Source: Saprospiraceae bacterium
GTDB lineage: Bacteria; Bacteroidota; Bacteroidia; Chitinophagales; Saprospiraceae
Direction: 5' to 3'
Assembly (NCBI GenBank): GCA_026989035.1
Contig: JALSKB010000014.1
Span: 1-32,264 of the forward strand
Length of the DNA stretch: 32,264 nucleotides
Position numbers and translations under genes: made by a program. Below the pieces are notes generated by a model, which searched no databases, was not told the DNA's origin, and worked only from the letters and a program-made list of their open reading frames with translations. This document shows, one piece after another, positions 8,698 through 15,711 of the stretch. Position 1 is the first letter of the stretch. The number at the start of each line of letters is the position of its first letter.

Positions 8698-8753
8698 AAA
8701 ACTCAAGCCCTTTCTACTTTGGATGAGAGGCACACCAGCGTGCACTTCTCATC

Positions 8754-8857
8754 TATAAACCAAACCGAAATGGTTTGCCACTATTTACGACTCGCAAACG
8801 GGCGAAACATAGGAAGTTTGGGAGGCTGACGCCTCCCAAACCACTTCGCCATGAAAA
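8754..8857 (+). repeat. Structured repeat, copy B (about 104 bp)
   Basis: Copy with a degenerate left end (TATAAACC) and right end. Hairpin 1 is shortened (CCAAACC-GAAAT-GGTTTG). Hairpin 2 is intact (GTTTGGGAGGC-TGAC-GCCTCCCAAAC), followed by CACTTCGCCATG. Unlike most copies it is far (270 bases) from the next start codon. The rest of the 8543-9127 spacer is the paaG hairpin, the inverted repeat and an AT-rich run before meaB. Confidence 0.85.
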
Positions 8858-9127
8858 TTATGCATCTCTAAATCACCCAAAGATCTTTCTCCAAAGGGAT
8901 GCCACAAAACAAAAACATCTTCTCCGCTTTCTAAGCATAAACCCTCAAGATTAAATCAAATTTAACCTATGAACTGGCTGCAAAGCTCAAATGTTAAAAA
9001 TGGAACAAATACATGTCACTGATTATCAAAGAGTTACAAAATGTTAAAACCATCATACACTGATTGTTAAAAAATGTAACATCTTTGTACGAACTCCATC
9101 ACATCAAGTTTCAGACAAATCAGAGGA

Positions 9128-10138
9128 ATGCCCGCCTCCAAAAAATCGCGTAAACCCTCATACACGCCGGCTCAATACGTCGAAGGTATTCTGCGCGGGG
9201 ACCGAATCATGCTGGCCCGAGCCATGACCCTGGTAGAAAGCCGCAAACCCGAGCACCAAGCCCTGGCTGCGGAAATCATCGATCGCTGCCTGCCCCATAG
9301 CGGACAATCTCTTCGCCTAGCTGTTACCGGAACCCCTGGAGCCGGAAAAAGCACCTTCATTGAAGCCTTCGGCTTGCAACTCATAGAAAAAGGTCATAAA
9401 GTCGCCGTCCTGGCTATAGACCCTTCCAGTCACCTCAGTGGCGGGAGCATCTTGGGCGACAAAACCCGCATGCAACAGCTAGCCTCCGACTTGCGGGCTT
9501 TTATTCGACCTTCACCTGCAGGGACCAAGCTGGGAGGCGTGGCGCCCAATACCCGCGAACTGATCTTCCTCTGCGAAGCCGCAGGTTATGACCGCATCTT
9601 GGTCGAAACCGTAGGTGTAGGTCAGTCCGAAACCGTTGTACATTCCATGACCGATTTTTTCCTGCTCTTGCTCATCCCCGGTGCCGGAGATGAACTCCAG
9701 GGTATGAAGCGCGGCATAGTCGAAATGGCAGACCTCATCGCCATCAACAAAGCCGACGGACAACGACTCAAAGCCGCGCAACAAGCTCAAAAGGAATATC
9801 AACGCGCGCTCCATCTTTTCCCGCCCAAGCCCAGCCATTGGACGCCCAAAGTACTTATCATCTCCGCTCTGCACAAACGGGGCATTGACGAACTGCTCCA
9901 GCTCATTGAAGTGTTCAAAGCCCAAATGGAAAAGTCCGGCTTCCTCCGCCAAAACAGGCAAAAACAAGCAGTCTATTGGCTGCACGAACGCATAGACACT
10001 GCCCTGCGCAACTACCTCCAGCAACAACCCGAATTCAAAAAGCGAATGCTCAAAGCCGAAGAAAAAGTAGCTGCCGGAACCTGGTCTTCCCTACAAGGAA
10101 GCCTGTATCTGCTCGAAGCACTCATAAAACGCAATTGA
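9128..10138 (+). CDS. meaB: Methylmalonyl-CoA mutase-associated G-protein chaperone MeaB (ArgK family)
   Basis: G3E-family P-loop GTPase, 336 aa, that guards and reloads adenosylcobalamin-dependent methylmalonyl-CoA mutase. Motifs: Walker A GTPGAGKS (residues 68-75), the LAIDPSSHLSGGSILGDKTRM signature, ILVETVGVGQSE (switch/Walker B region), base-specificity NKADG, and the helical dimerisation C-terminus. The ATG at 9128 gives the usual N-terminal helical arm. No mutase subunit gene lies in the window, so the partner must be elsewhere. The upstream 150 bases are AT-rich with a near-consensus CATCTTTG at 9080-9087. The product works in the cytoplasm, in propionate/methylmalonate metabolism. 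Confidence 0.93.
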   Translation: MPASKKSRKPSYTPAQYVEGILRGDRIMLARAMTLVESRKPEHQALAAEIIDRCLPHSGQSLRLAVTGTPGAGKSTFIEAFGLQLIEKGHKVAVLAIDPSSHLSGGSILGDKTRMQQLASDLRAFIRPSPAGTKLGGVAPNTRELIFLCEAAGYDRILVETVGVGQSETVVHSMTDFFLLLLIPGAGDELQGMKRGIVEMADLIAINKADGQRLKAAQQAQKEYQRALHLFPPKPSHWTPKVLIISALHKRGIDELLQLIEVFKAQMEKSGFLRQNRQKQAVYWLHERIDTALRNYLQQQPEFKKRMLKAEEKVAAGTWSSLQGSLYLLEALIKRN

Positions 10139-10149
10139 ACAAGCCGCCT

Positions 10150-10157
10150 TATCTTTG
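10150..10157 (+). promoter_or_regulatory. Bacteroidota -7 element (TATCTTTG) for the MobA gene
   Basis: Exact TAnnTTTG, starting 12 bases after the meaB stop and 46 bases before the ATG at 10203. It argues against the in-frame TTG at 10155 as a start, because that codon lies inside the promoter element. Confidence 0.5.
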
Positions 10158-10202
10158 TTCAACGAAAAACCCGTCTTATACCACATCCCAAGCCTCTTTC
10201 TC

Positions 10203-11369
10203 ATGAGCAGCACACACCAAAAACACGCCAATTTAGCACGCCCTCAAGGTGGAAATTTCGCCCGGCACGAATGGGCCATCCTCGGAACACCTTGCTCCGA
10301 AATCAAACATTTGGCGAAAGCCCTCATCAAAACCCTCTCAAAACAGTGGAGCTGCGCCTACATCGATGCCGACCACCAGGCCAAACCCATAGAAAACCAT
10401 CCTCTGGCCTTCGGAGCACAGGCCACCTATACCGATAAAATCAGCCATGACGAATGGGTTTTCCCAAGCAGCAAAAAAGACGGGAAAACGGATTACAAAA
10501 GCCTGCGTTTTCGGCAAAAGCTCTCCCTCTGCGACTTGGCCATAGTCAATGGCAACCACTTTACAGCCCAACGCCAATTGCTCGTCATCGACGCCCGAAA
10601 AAGGGAATCCCTGCAACGAAAACTCGATAGACTCTCCGCCGTAGATGCCCTGCTCTTTGCAGAAGGGGAAGAAGAAATACCCAACTACCTGACAGAGCGA
10701 TTGCCGGCAATAGAGTCCATCCCCCGCTTTGCCCTCAACGAGCACCAAGCCCTGGCTGATTTTCTGCTCAAAAAAATGGAAGCTCCTCCGGTGCATGGCT
10801 TAGTCCTGGCCGGTGGGCACAGCCGCCGCATGGGGCGAGACAAGGGGCTGCTCGACTTTCACGGCAAACCCCAACGGGAATACCAATACGAATTGCTGGA
10901 AAATGTACTCGGAAAAGGCAAAGTCTTTCTCTCCTGCCGACCCGAACAGCTGAATGAAATGCCTCCCAAGCTGCAAACCCTGCCCGACAGTTTTCTGGAC
11001 TTAGGGCCTTATGGCGCTCTTCTCTCTGCCTTTCGGCAAAATCCAAACGCTGCCTGGCTGGTTCTGGCCGTTGATTTGCCGCTGGCAGATGCCGAAGCGC
11101 TGCACTTCCTCTTGGAAAATCGCCGGGCAGCAGCAGGTGCAACGGCTTTTCGTTCCCCCCTGCCCCCACATTTTCCGGACCCTCTACTCGCCATCTGGGA
11201 ACCCAAAGCCTATCCCGAACTACTCAAGTATCTGGCTCTGGGTTATTCCTGCCCCCGAAAAGTGCTCATCAACACCCCAACCCGGCTACTCACAGCCCCA
11301 CAAGCCGAATGGCTTACCAACGTCAATAAACCGGAGGACCTGGAAAAAATCAAAGCCCGTCACGGGTGA
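10203..11369 (+). CDS. mobA: Molybdenum cofactor guanylyltransferase MobA with degenerate MobB-like N-terminal domain
   Basis: 388 aa. The C-terminal half (about 197-388) is a MobA nucleotidyltransferase that attaches GMP to molybdopterin, shown by LVLAGGHSRRMGRDKGLLDF (200-219), VLAVDLPL with the metal-binding Asp, and DPLLAIW near the end. The N-terminal half (about 22-190) has the layout of MobB, but the P-loop position reads LGTPCSEIKHLAKALIK, lacking the GxGKT core, so nucleotide binding there is doubtful. Start at 10203 is chosen from the promoter position. It converges on moaE, with the two 3' ends overlapping by 10 bases, so the cofactor genes form a small cluster on opposite strands. 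MobA function is confident; the role of the N-terminal domain is inference. Confidence 0.85.
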   Translation: MSSTHQKHANLARPQGGNFARHEWAILGTPCSEIKHLAKALIKTLSKQWSCAYIDADHQAKPIENHPLAFGAQATYTDKISHDEWVFPSSKKDGKTDYKSLRFRQKLSLCDLAIVNGNHFTAQRQLLVIDARKRESLQRKLDRLSAVDALLFAEGEEEIPNYLTERLPAIESIPRFALNEHQALADFLLKKMEAPPVHGLVLAGGHSRRMGRDKGLLDFHGKPQREYQYELLENVLGKGKVFLSCRPEQLNEMPPKLQTLPDSFLDLGPYGALLSAFRQNPNAAWLVLAVDLPLADAEALHFLLENRRAAAGATAFRSPLPPHFPDPLLAIWEPKAYPELLKYLALGYSCPRKVLINTPTRLLTAPQAEWLTNVNKPEDLEKIKARHG

Positions 11370-11791
11370 GCGGAAACCCAAACTTCGCCGTCTTCGTACA
11401 CTTCGCGCTTCCAAATCGGAACCCGCTCTTTTAAGCGGTCAATGGCATAACGACAAGCCCTGAAAGCCGCATCTCGATGGGCTGCCGAAGCAGCAATCAC
11501 CACGGGTAAGGCTCCCGGCTCCAAAATGCCTATAGCATGGTGTATGGCTATGGCCTCCAAACCGAACTTGTCTATGGCCTCACGAGCAATCTCCTCCATT
11601 TCCTTTTTGGCCATAGGCTCATAGGCTTCAAACTCCAAGCGCAGCACCCGCTTCCCATCAGTCTGATTGCGCACACTGCCAACAAAAATCGTTGTGCCGC
11701 CAACTCCTACTGAGGAAACCGCAGCCAAGCAGTCTTCTACAGACAGAGGAGCCTCTGTCAATAAAACAAAAATCTGATCCCTGCCTTCCAT
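11360..11791 (-). CDS. moaE: Molybdopterin synthase catalytic subunit MoaE
   Basis: Large subunit of molybdopterin synthase, 143 aa, which converts cyclic pyranopterin monophosphate to molybdopterin using sulfur carried by MoaD. Recognisable features are GGTTIFVGSVRNQTDGKRVLRLEFEAYEPMA, the IHHAIGILEPG segment, the HRDAAFRACRYAID helix, and PIWKRE with the catalytic lysine. The first ATG is at 11791; an upstream in-frame TTG is ignored. It lies 29 bases after moaD on the same strand and is presumably co-transcribed with it. Its last codons overlap the end of mobA on the other strand. Confidence 0.93.
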   Translation of the reverse strand: MEGRDQIFVLLTEAPLSVEDCLAAVSSVGVGGTTIFVGSVRNQTDGKRVLRLEFEAYEPMAKKEMEEIAREAIDKFGLEAIAIHHAIGILEPGALPVVIAASAAHRDAAFRACRYAIDRLKERVPIWKREVYEDGEVWVSAHP

Positions 11792-11820
11792 CTGCAAACG
11801 TTTTTAGTAGGAACCACCAT

Positions 11821-12063
11821 TCAACCTCCACTTACCGGTGGAATAACAGCCACCTCATCGCTTTCTTTAAGGATTTGCTCATCCTCGGCATAAGAACTGT
11901 TTACAGCTATCATCCAAGAGCGCAAAGTTTCCAAAGTCGGAAAATCGCGACTCAATTGAGCTTTTAAATCGGCTACCGTGGCGCCTTCCGGCAAATGAAC
12001 GGATTGCTCATTGCCCTGGAAAATATCTCGAACGATGCCAAAAGCCAAAACGCGAACTGTCAT
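11821..12063 (-). CDS. moaD: Molybdopterin synthase sulfur carrier subunit MoaD
   Basis: Ubiquitin-fold sulfur carrier of 80 aa ending in the obligatory Gly-Gly (VIPPVSGG), the site of adenylation and thiocarboxylation before transfer to MoaE. The N-terminal MTVRVLAFGIVRDIF strand and the LPEGATVADLKAQL helix are typical. I choose the ATG at 12063, because the promoter element at 12085-12092 puts the transcription start near 12078 and leaves almost no leader for the ATG at 12075. First gene of a moaD-moaE pair. A structured repeat copy (C) lies upstream, between it and the protease gene. Confidence 0.9.
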   Translation of the reverse strand: MTVRVLAFGIVRDIFQGNEQSVHLPEGATVADLKAQLSRDFPTLETLRSWMIAVNSSYAEDEQILKESDEVAVIPPVSGG

Positions 12064-12084
12064 AGACTCCTTCATTTCTTTTGA

Positions 12085-12092
12085 CAAAGATA
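12085..12092 (-). promoter_or_regulatory. Bacteroidota -7 element (TATCTTTG) for moaD-moaE
   Basis: On the minus strand TATCTTTG lies 21 bases before the moaD ATG at 12063. No good -33 TTG at 19-21 bases is seen. Confidence 0.5.
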
Positions 12093-12112
12093 AGCCTTTT
12101 CAAAGGCTCTTC

Positions 12113-12216
12113 CATCCCCAAACCGAAATGGTTTGGTACATTTACAACTCAAAAAGGAACAAAAGTCAGGGAGTTTGGGAGACGTTAGCCTCCCAAACCA
12201 CTTCGCCATGAATATA
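12113..12216 (+). repeat. Structured repeat, copy C (104 bp)
   Basis: Diverged left end (CCATCCCCAAACC). Hairpin 1 is CCAAACC-GAAAT-GGTTTGG and hairpin 2 is GTTTGGGAGac-gtta-GCCTCCCAAAC, with CACTTCGCCATG then AATATA. Its right end is one base from the stop codon of the protease gene (12218) and antisense to it, the same placement as copy A at the endonuclease I stop. Confidence 0.85.
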
Positions 12217-12217
12217 C

Positions 12218-13171
12218 TCAAAACTCCAGGTAAGATGTCAAGGCACTCAACAGCGTACCCTGGTTGACAGCCCGCCCTTTGAGCGAACCGTGATGCAGAG
12301 CTACGACCTGCCAGTTTTCATCGAAAACCGGAGAACCGCTGGAGCCGGGCTCGGTATCGGTGCGATAATTCAAAAACGAACCCTGTGCACCCACTACCCG
12401 ATCAAAGGCCAACTCCTTGGGACGCCCCGAGGGGTGTTGCACAATGGTCAGATAGCGATCTTCTCGGGGCTGGTACTGCAAGTTGGGTTGTAAAAAACCC
12501 CAGTTGGAAAGCGGCACCTCGGCCTCCCCTTCCTCTATCTCGAGCACGGCAAAATCCAGCTTTTGATCGCCTTGAAAGGAATCCGGTTTCAAGCGGTAAA
12601 AATACTGCTTCTTAATCTGACCATCGGCATCAGCCTCATAGTCAAAAGCCAATCGGGCTTCAGCAGCTACATCGGCACCGTTCAAAACGTGGAAATTGGT
12701 CAAAACCCGTCCTCCGCCAATCAAAAAGCCCGTACCCGAAGCTCCATCCGGCAAGAGCACTTTACACACGGCTTTACTCGCCTGTAAACCCTTTTGAAGC
12801 CAGGCAATGGGAGCCAAATTGCTACTGCCTATGATTTTTTCCCGACTCACTTCTCCTCCTTCTTCCTCGGGGATGCGCAAAGCATACGGGGCCGAATTGG
12901 AAAAATCCCTTTTGTAGTATTTGTCCAGCAAATAGAGCAAAGCCCGGTTGATTCGCTGCCGCTCCGTACGATAAGATTCACTCGTCAAAATTCCCAGGTT
13001 AAAATCCTTTTGTGCTTTGTTCAAGCGGGCAGATTGCATGACCAGCTCGTTATAACGACTGCTCTGCATTACGGGTTTGAGAAAGTCCAGTAAGTCCTCT
13101 ATGACTTCTTCGGTTTCCCCCTCAGCTATCTTTTTCTTGGCTTCCGCCAAAATGGCTTGGTCAATACGCAT
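12218..13171 (-). CDS. Trypsin-like serine protease with N-terminal effector-associated domain (EAD11-like)
   Basis: 317 aa, no signal peptide, so probably cytoplasmic. Residues 1-87 match the alpha-helical EAD11-type effector-associated domain: IAEGETEEVIEDLLDFL, then NELVMQSARLNKAQKDFNLGILTSE and RQRINRALLYLLD. Such domains recruit effectors to partner proteins with the same domain. Residues 125-317 form a trypsin/V8-like protease with the triad His161 (LTNFHV), Asp206 (KLDFAVL) and Ser278 (EPGSSGSPVF), plus an oxyanion loop GTGFLIGGGRVL. Families of this architecture are described as conflict/immune or programmed-death effectors. No NACHT, STAND or other EAD partner gene is in the window. 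The ATG at 13171 is used; the TTG at 13177 is discounted. Architecture is clear; biological role is inference. Confidence 0.88.
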   Translation of the reverse strand: MRIDQAILAEAKKKIAEGETEEVIEDLLDFLKPVMQSSRYNELVMQSARLNKAQKDFNLGILTSESYRTERQRINRALLYLLDKYYKRDFSNSAPYALRIPEEEGGEVSREKIIGSSNLAPIAWLQKGLQASKAVCKVLLPDGASGTGFLIGGGRVLTNFHVLNGADVAAEARLAFDYEADADGQIKKQYFYRLKPDSFQGDQKLDFAVLEIEEGEAEVPLSNWGFLQPNLQYQPREDRYLTIVQHPSGRPKELAFDRVVGAQGSFLNYRTDTEPGSSGSPVFDENWQVVALHHGSLKGRAVNQGTLLSALTSYLEF

Positions 13172-13268
13172 GTTCAATTTTTTTTCAATGGCCCCAATTC
13201 CATGGAGTCGGGATCAACAAGCAAAATTCAGAAAATGGCCAAACAGTTGTTCAAATGATTTGTCTCGA

Positions 13269-13374
13269 TAAACTCGCAGAGAAATGGTTTGGGGTGCTGA
13301 CGCATCCCAAATTCCTCATTTCTCGCTGGTTTGCAAGCTCTGAGAATATCCCAAACCCTTTCGGTTTGGGATAT
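13269..13374 (-). repeat. Structured repeat, copy D (about 106 bp, diverged, minus orientation)
   Basis: Read on the minus strand: ATATCCCAAACC-GAAAG-GGTTTGGGATAT, a diverged middle, then a mutated hairpin 2 (TTTGGGATGC-GTCA-GCACCCCAAA) and a CCATTTCTCTGCGAG tail replacing CACTTCGCCATGAG. It lies about 100 bases upstream of the protease start, on the same strand, and forms an inverted pair with copy E. Confidence 0.8.
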
Positions 13375-13415
13375 GGACAAGAGGTATCCTTCTTTTCCAT
13401 GTCTGCACATCCCCT

Positions 13416-13423
13416 TATTTTTG
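13416..13423 (+). promoter_or_regulatory. -7 element (TATTTTTG) immediately before repeat copy E
   Basis: TATTTTTG matches TAnnTTTG. The predicted transcription start (about 13430) coincides with the first bases of repeat copy E, so the repeat would form the 5' leader of the oxidase subunit III gene. The -33 region is only TTTTC-like. Confidence 0.45.
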
Positions 13424-13427
13424 CAAA

Positions 13428-13531
13428 TATACCCAAACCATTTTGGTTTGGGATATTTACAACTCGCAAACAGGCAAAAGATAGAGAGTTTGGGTAGCTA
13501 ACGCCTCCCAAACCACTTCGCCATGAGTATA
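13428..13531 (+). repeat. Structured repeat, copy E (104 bp)
   Basis: Same length as copy A. TATACCC left end; hairpin 1 CCCAAACC-ATTTT-GGTTTGGG keeps its stem with a changed loop. Hairpin 2 is GTTTGGGtaGC-TAAC-GCctCCCAAAC with two mismatches. CACTTCGCCATGAGTATA ends it, 18 bases before the ATG at 13550. Copies D and E together fill nearly all of the 13172-13549 spacer. Confidence 0.9.
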
Positions 13532-13549
13532 TAAAGAAAAAACAACGAC

Positions 13550-14176
13550 ATGTCCAGGCACCCAAACAAACCCAACCCCTACAACGAGTATCAGCAACTG
13601 GCTTTTCACCCCTACAACGTCTTTTTGATGTTGTTGCTGGCCGGCATTAGCGCCCTTTTCCTGACGTTTTTAGGTGCTTTCATCTATACCCGCATCCAAT
13701 CGGGCATGCAGCCCATGCGCATTCCCTTGCTGTTTGTCTTCAACAGCCTTTTACTCTTGGCTGCCAGCTGGGCTATGTGGCGAGCCAAACGCTCTTTTCT
13801 GCTAGACCGAGAGAAACACTACTTGCTGGAACTAAAAGCCGCCATGGGGCTGTCCGTACTCTTTCTCCTTTTGCAAAGTGTAGCCTGGGCCATACTCTTT
13901 TCTCGAAATATTTTTCCGGAAACCGATAACTCGGCTGCTTACCTCTATCTGGTATCAGGTCTTCACCTGTTACACGTACTGGCCGGCCTACCTTTTCTTT
14001 ACTTTTTCACCAAACGCTCTCAAAAACAGCTGGCCGACCCGGTCAGCATGCTCATTTATTTTTCCGATCCGGAAATGAAACTCCGCCTGCGTCTACTCAA
14101 CATCTATTGGCACTTTTTAGATGGCTTGTGGATTTTATTGGTCCTTTTCTTTGGCCTTCAAGGATGGATAAGATGA
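13550..14176 (+). CDS. Heme-copper (cytochrome c) oxidase subunit III-like protein
   Basis: Integral inner-membrane protein of 208 aa with five predicted membrane spans (about 22-46, 58-77, 98-117, 129-153, 184-204). The pattern SGLHLLHVLAGLPFL (136-150) and the C-terminal YWHFLDGLWILLVLFF (186-201) are the hallmark helices of heme-copper oxidase subunit III / NorE-type proteins. The five-helix length is that of the short bacterial form. No subunit I or II gene is near, so it is either a stray subunit or an accessory to an oxidase or nitric oxide reductase encoded elsewhere. Repeat copy E occupies its probable 5' leader. A strong hairpin follows the stop. Confidence 0.85.
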   Translation: MSRHPNKPNPYNEYQQLAFHPYNVFLMLLLAGISALFLTFLGAFIYTRIQSGMQPMRIPLLFVFNSLLLLAASWAMWRAKRSFLLDREKHYLLELKAAMGLSVLFLLLQSVAWAILFSRNIFPETDNSAAYLYLVSGLHLLHVLAGLPFLYFFTKRSQKQLADPVSMLIYFSDPEMKLRLRLLNIYWHFLDGLWILLVLFFGLQGWIR

Positions 14177-14213
14177 CAGCCTGAAAACAAGAAAAAAGCG
14201 ATTACAAACGAAA

Positions 14214-14249
14214 GCGGAGCTTGGGCTATTTTCTCAGCCCAAGCCCCGC
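14214..14249. terminator. Bidirectional terminator hairpin between convergent genes
   Basis: A 14-bp stem with one mismatch (GCGGAGCTTGGGCT / AGCCCAAGCCCCGC) and an 8-base loop, between the plus-strand oxidase subunit and the minus-strand dockerin-type gene. On the minus strand a T-rich run (TTTCGTTTG) follows. Confidence 0.65.
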
Positions 14250-14297
14250 CTCATCTATATATATCAGACAGACAAATCCTCTAAAGGAGATAATTCA

Positions 14298-15599
14298 TCA
14301 CTGGTTCGGAGCTTTGGCAAGTTGCCACATGCTTTTCACCTCTGCAGCATACTCCGTTTCCAAACGATAGTAAAGTTGCCCCTCCGACTGGAGATTAGTC
14401 AGGTCTATGGAATGATGTCCTTTGGGGTAAACGTCTTCGAAGCGATAGATGATTTGTCCCGAGGCATTCACTACCGTCAGCATCACCTTCCCTCCTTGCG
14501 GCAAATCAAAAGTTACTTGCGTAGAACCGACAAAGGGATTAGGGCTGTTCTGATAGAGTTTAAAACCTTCTACCTCTGTCTTCTGTGCTGGAGAAGCGTG
14601 CAGTTCAACAGGAATGATGATTCCGTCTCCATCGTAAGCTTCTGCCGAGATATAAGCCGAATTGATGTCCAGAAAATCGCTAAGCCAGCCACTACCTCTC
14701 GACTTAAATACCAAGCCGAACAAATCCCTGTTGCTCAAATCCGTTACACCCGAATTCGTCCATGCCGTCGTCAAAACGCCATCGGCCGTCCATTGCGTTC
14801 CAAAGTTGTCATCTTGGGATACACCGGGAATCAAGTCCTCAAGCTCCAAGACCCCGACATCAAAGGTGACGGCAAACTGATAGCCCAGCACTTTGCCCTC
14901 TTTTGCGGTAAAATGTACCTCGACAAGCTCTCCTTCGGAAATATAGCGGTCTTTCACCTCAATCAACAGACGCCCTCCTGCGCGATTATCTACAGCCATA
15001 TCCAGGTTCTGTGCTGCCGAATCGTTCAAATCACCCGTTTTAACGACGATGAAATCACCCCAGGTAACGTCTTCCGTCAAATTCAAAAAACTCACTTCCT
15101 GTAGATAATTGCCCTCCTCTCCAAAGTAGAAGAAGTACCAAGGTTTTTTGTAGGGAAAAGCATTTACCTGCCCTAAAATTATTTTAGAAATAACCAGCAG
15201 GTCCAAGGTAGTAAGCGAACCCGAATTGTTGACATCTGCAGCAAACTGTTTGATGGGGCTGGTCAGAGATTGCATACCCAAAATGTGCCAGGTCAGCAAA
15301 ATGGCATCAAAGCCCGTTACACCCAAATTCACTTCATCTTCTTTAACAGGCCGCAAAACGTAATCACCGCCTTCCGGAACACTAAAACTATAAAACCCGT
15401 TTTCATCTGTGTAAGTAATGTACTCACCATCGTTGAGCAAGACCATCACCCCGGCCATGGGATCACCGTCTTCCATTTCCAAAACACCGGAAATACTTAC
15501 TTCTGCCTGGAGAAACGAGGAGAAAAACAAAAGCAGAACCGGTAAAAACAAAGAAGGAGCTTTACAGGGCATGCAAAAAGTAAATTTCTCTTTTTTCAT
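14298..15599 (-). CDS. Secreted dockerin/cohesin-like repeat protein with T9SS sorting domain
   Basis: 433 aa, starting at 15599 (MKKEKFTFC), the signal-peptide start; an ATG nine codons upstream (15626) is the alternative. Order: signal peptide to about residue 32 (SFLQA); a carboxypeptidase-regulatory/Cna-B-like domain (about 35-90, ISGVLEMEDGDPMAGVMVLLNDG); a dockerin-like pair of calcium-binding loops (about 92-147, GVTGFDAILLTWHILG then DVNNSGSLTTLDLLVISKIILG); a cohesin-like beta domain (about 215-345); and a type A T9SS domain (YQNSPNPFVGSTQVTFDLPQ to the end). It should be exported by T9SS and may act in surface adhesion or scaffold assembly (inference). It ends facing the oxidase subunit III gene. 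Confidence 0.8.
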   Translation of the reverse strand: MKKEKFTFCMPCKAPSLFLPVLLLFFSSFLQAEVSISGVLEMEDGDPMAGVMVLLNDGEYITYTDENGFYSFSVPEGGDYVLRPVKEDEVNLGVTGFDAILLTWHILGMQSLTSPIKQFAADVNNSGSLTTLDLLVISKIILGQVNAFPYKKPWYFFYFGEEGNYLQEVSFLNLTEDVTWGDFIVVKTGDLNDSAAQNLDMAVDNRAGGRLLIEVKDRYISEGELVEVHFTAKEGKVLGYQFAVTFDVGVLELEDLIPGVSQDDNFGTQWTADGVLTTAWTNSGVTDLSNRDLFGLVFKSRGSGWLSDFLDINSAYISAEAYDGDGIIIPVELHASPAQKTEVEGFKLYQNSPNPFVGSTQVTFDLPQGGKVMLTVVNASGQIIYRFEDVYPKGHHSIDLTNLQSEGQLYYRLETEYAAEVKSMWQLAKAPNQ

Positions 15600-15680
15600 A
15601 ACGTACGTTTTTGATGAAGAAGGCAAAGCCCATATTCATGGGAATATTTCAAGCCATTCAAAAAAACTGAATAGATGCGA

Positions 15681-15711
15681 CAAAGATCTGTCTTTTGGAG
15701 ATAAAAATCAA
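15681..15711 (-). promoter_or_regulatory. Candidate promoter of the dockerin-like gene
   Basis: On the minus strand TTG (15711-15709), 20 bases, then GATCTTTG, one base off TAnnTTTG. Predicted start near 15674, 75 bases before the ATG at 15599. Confidence 0.35.
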
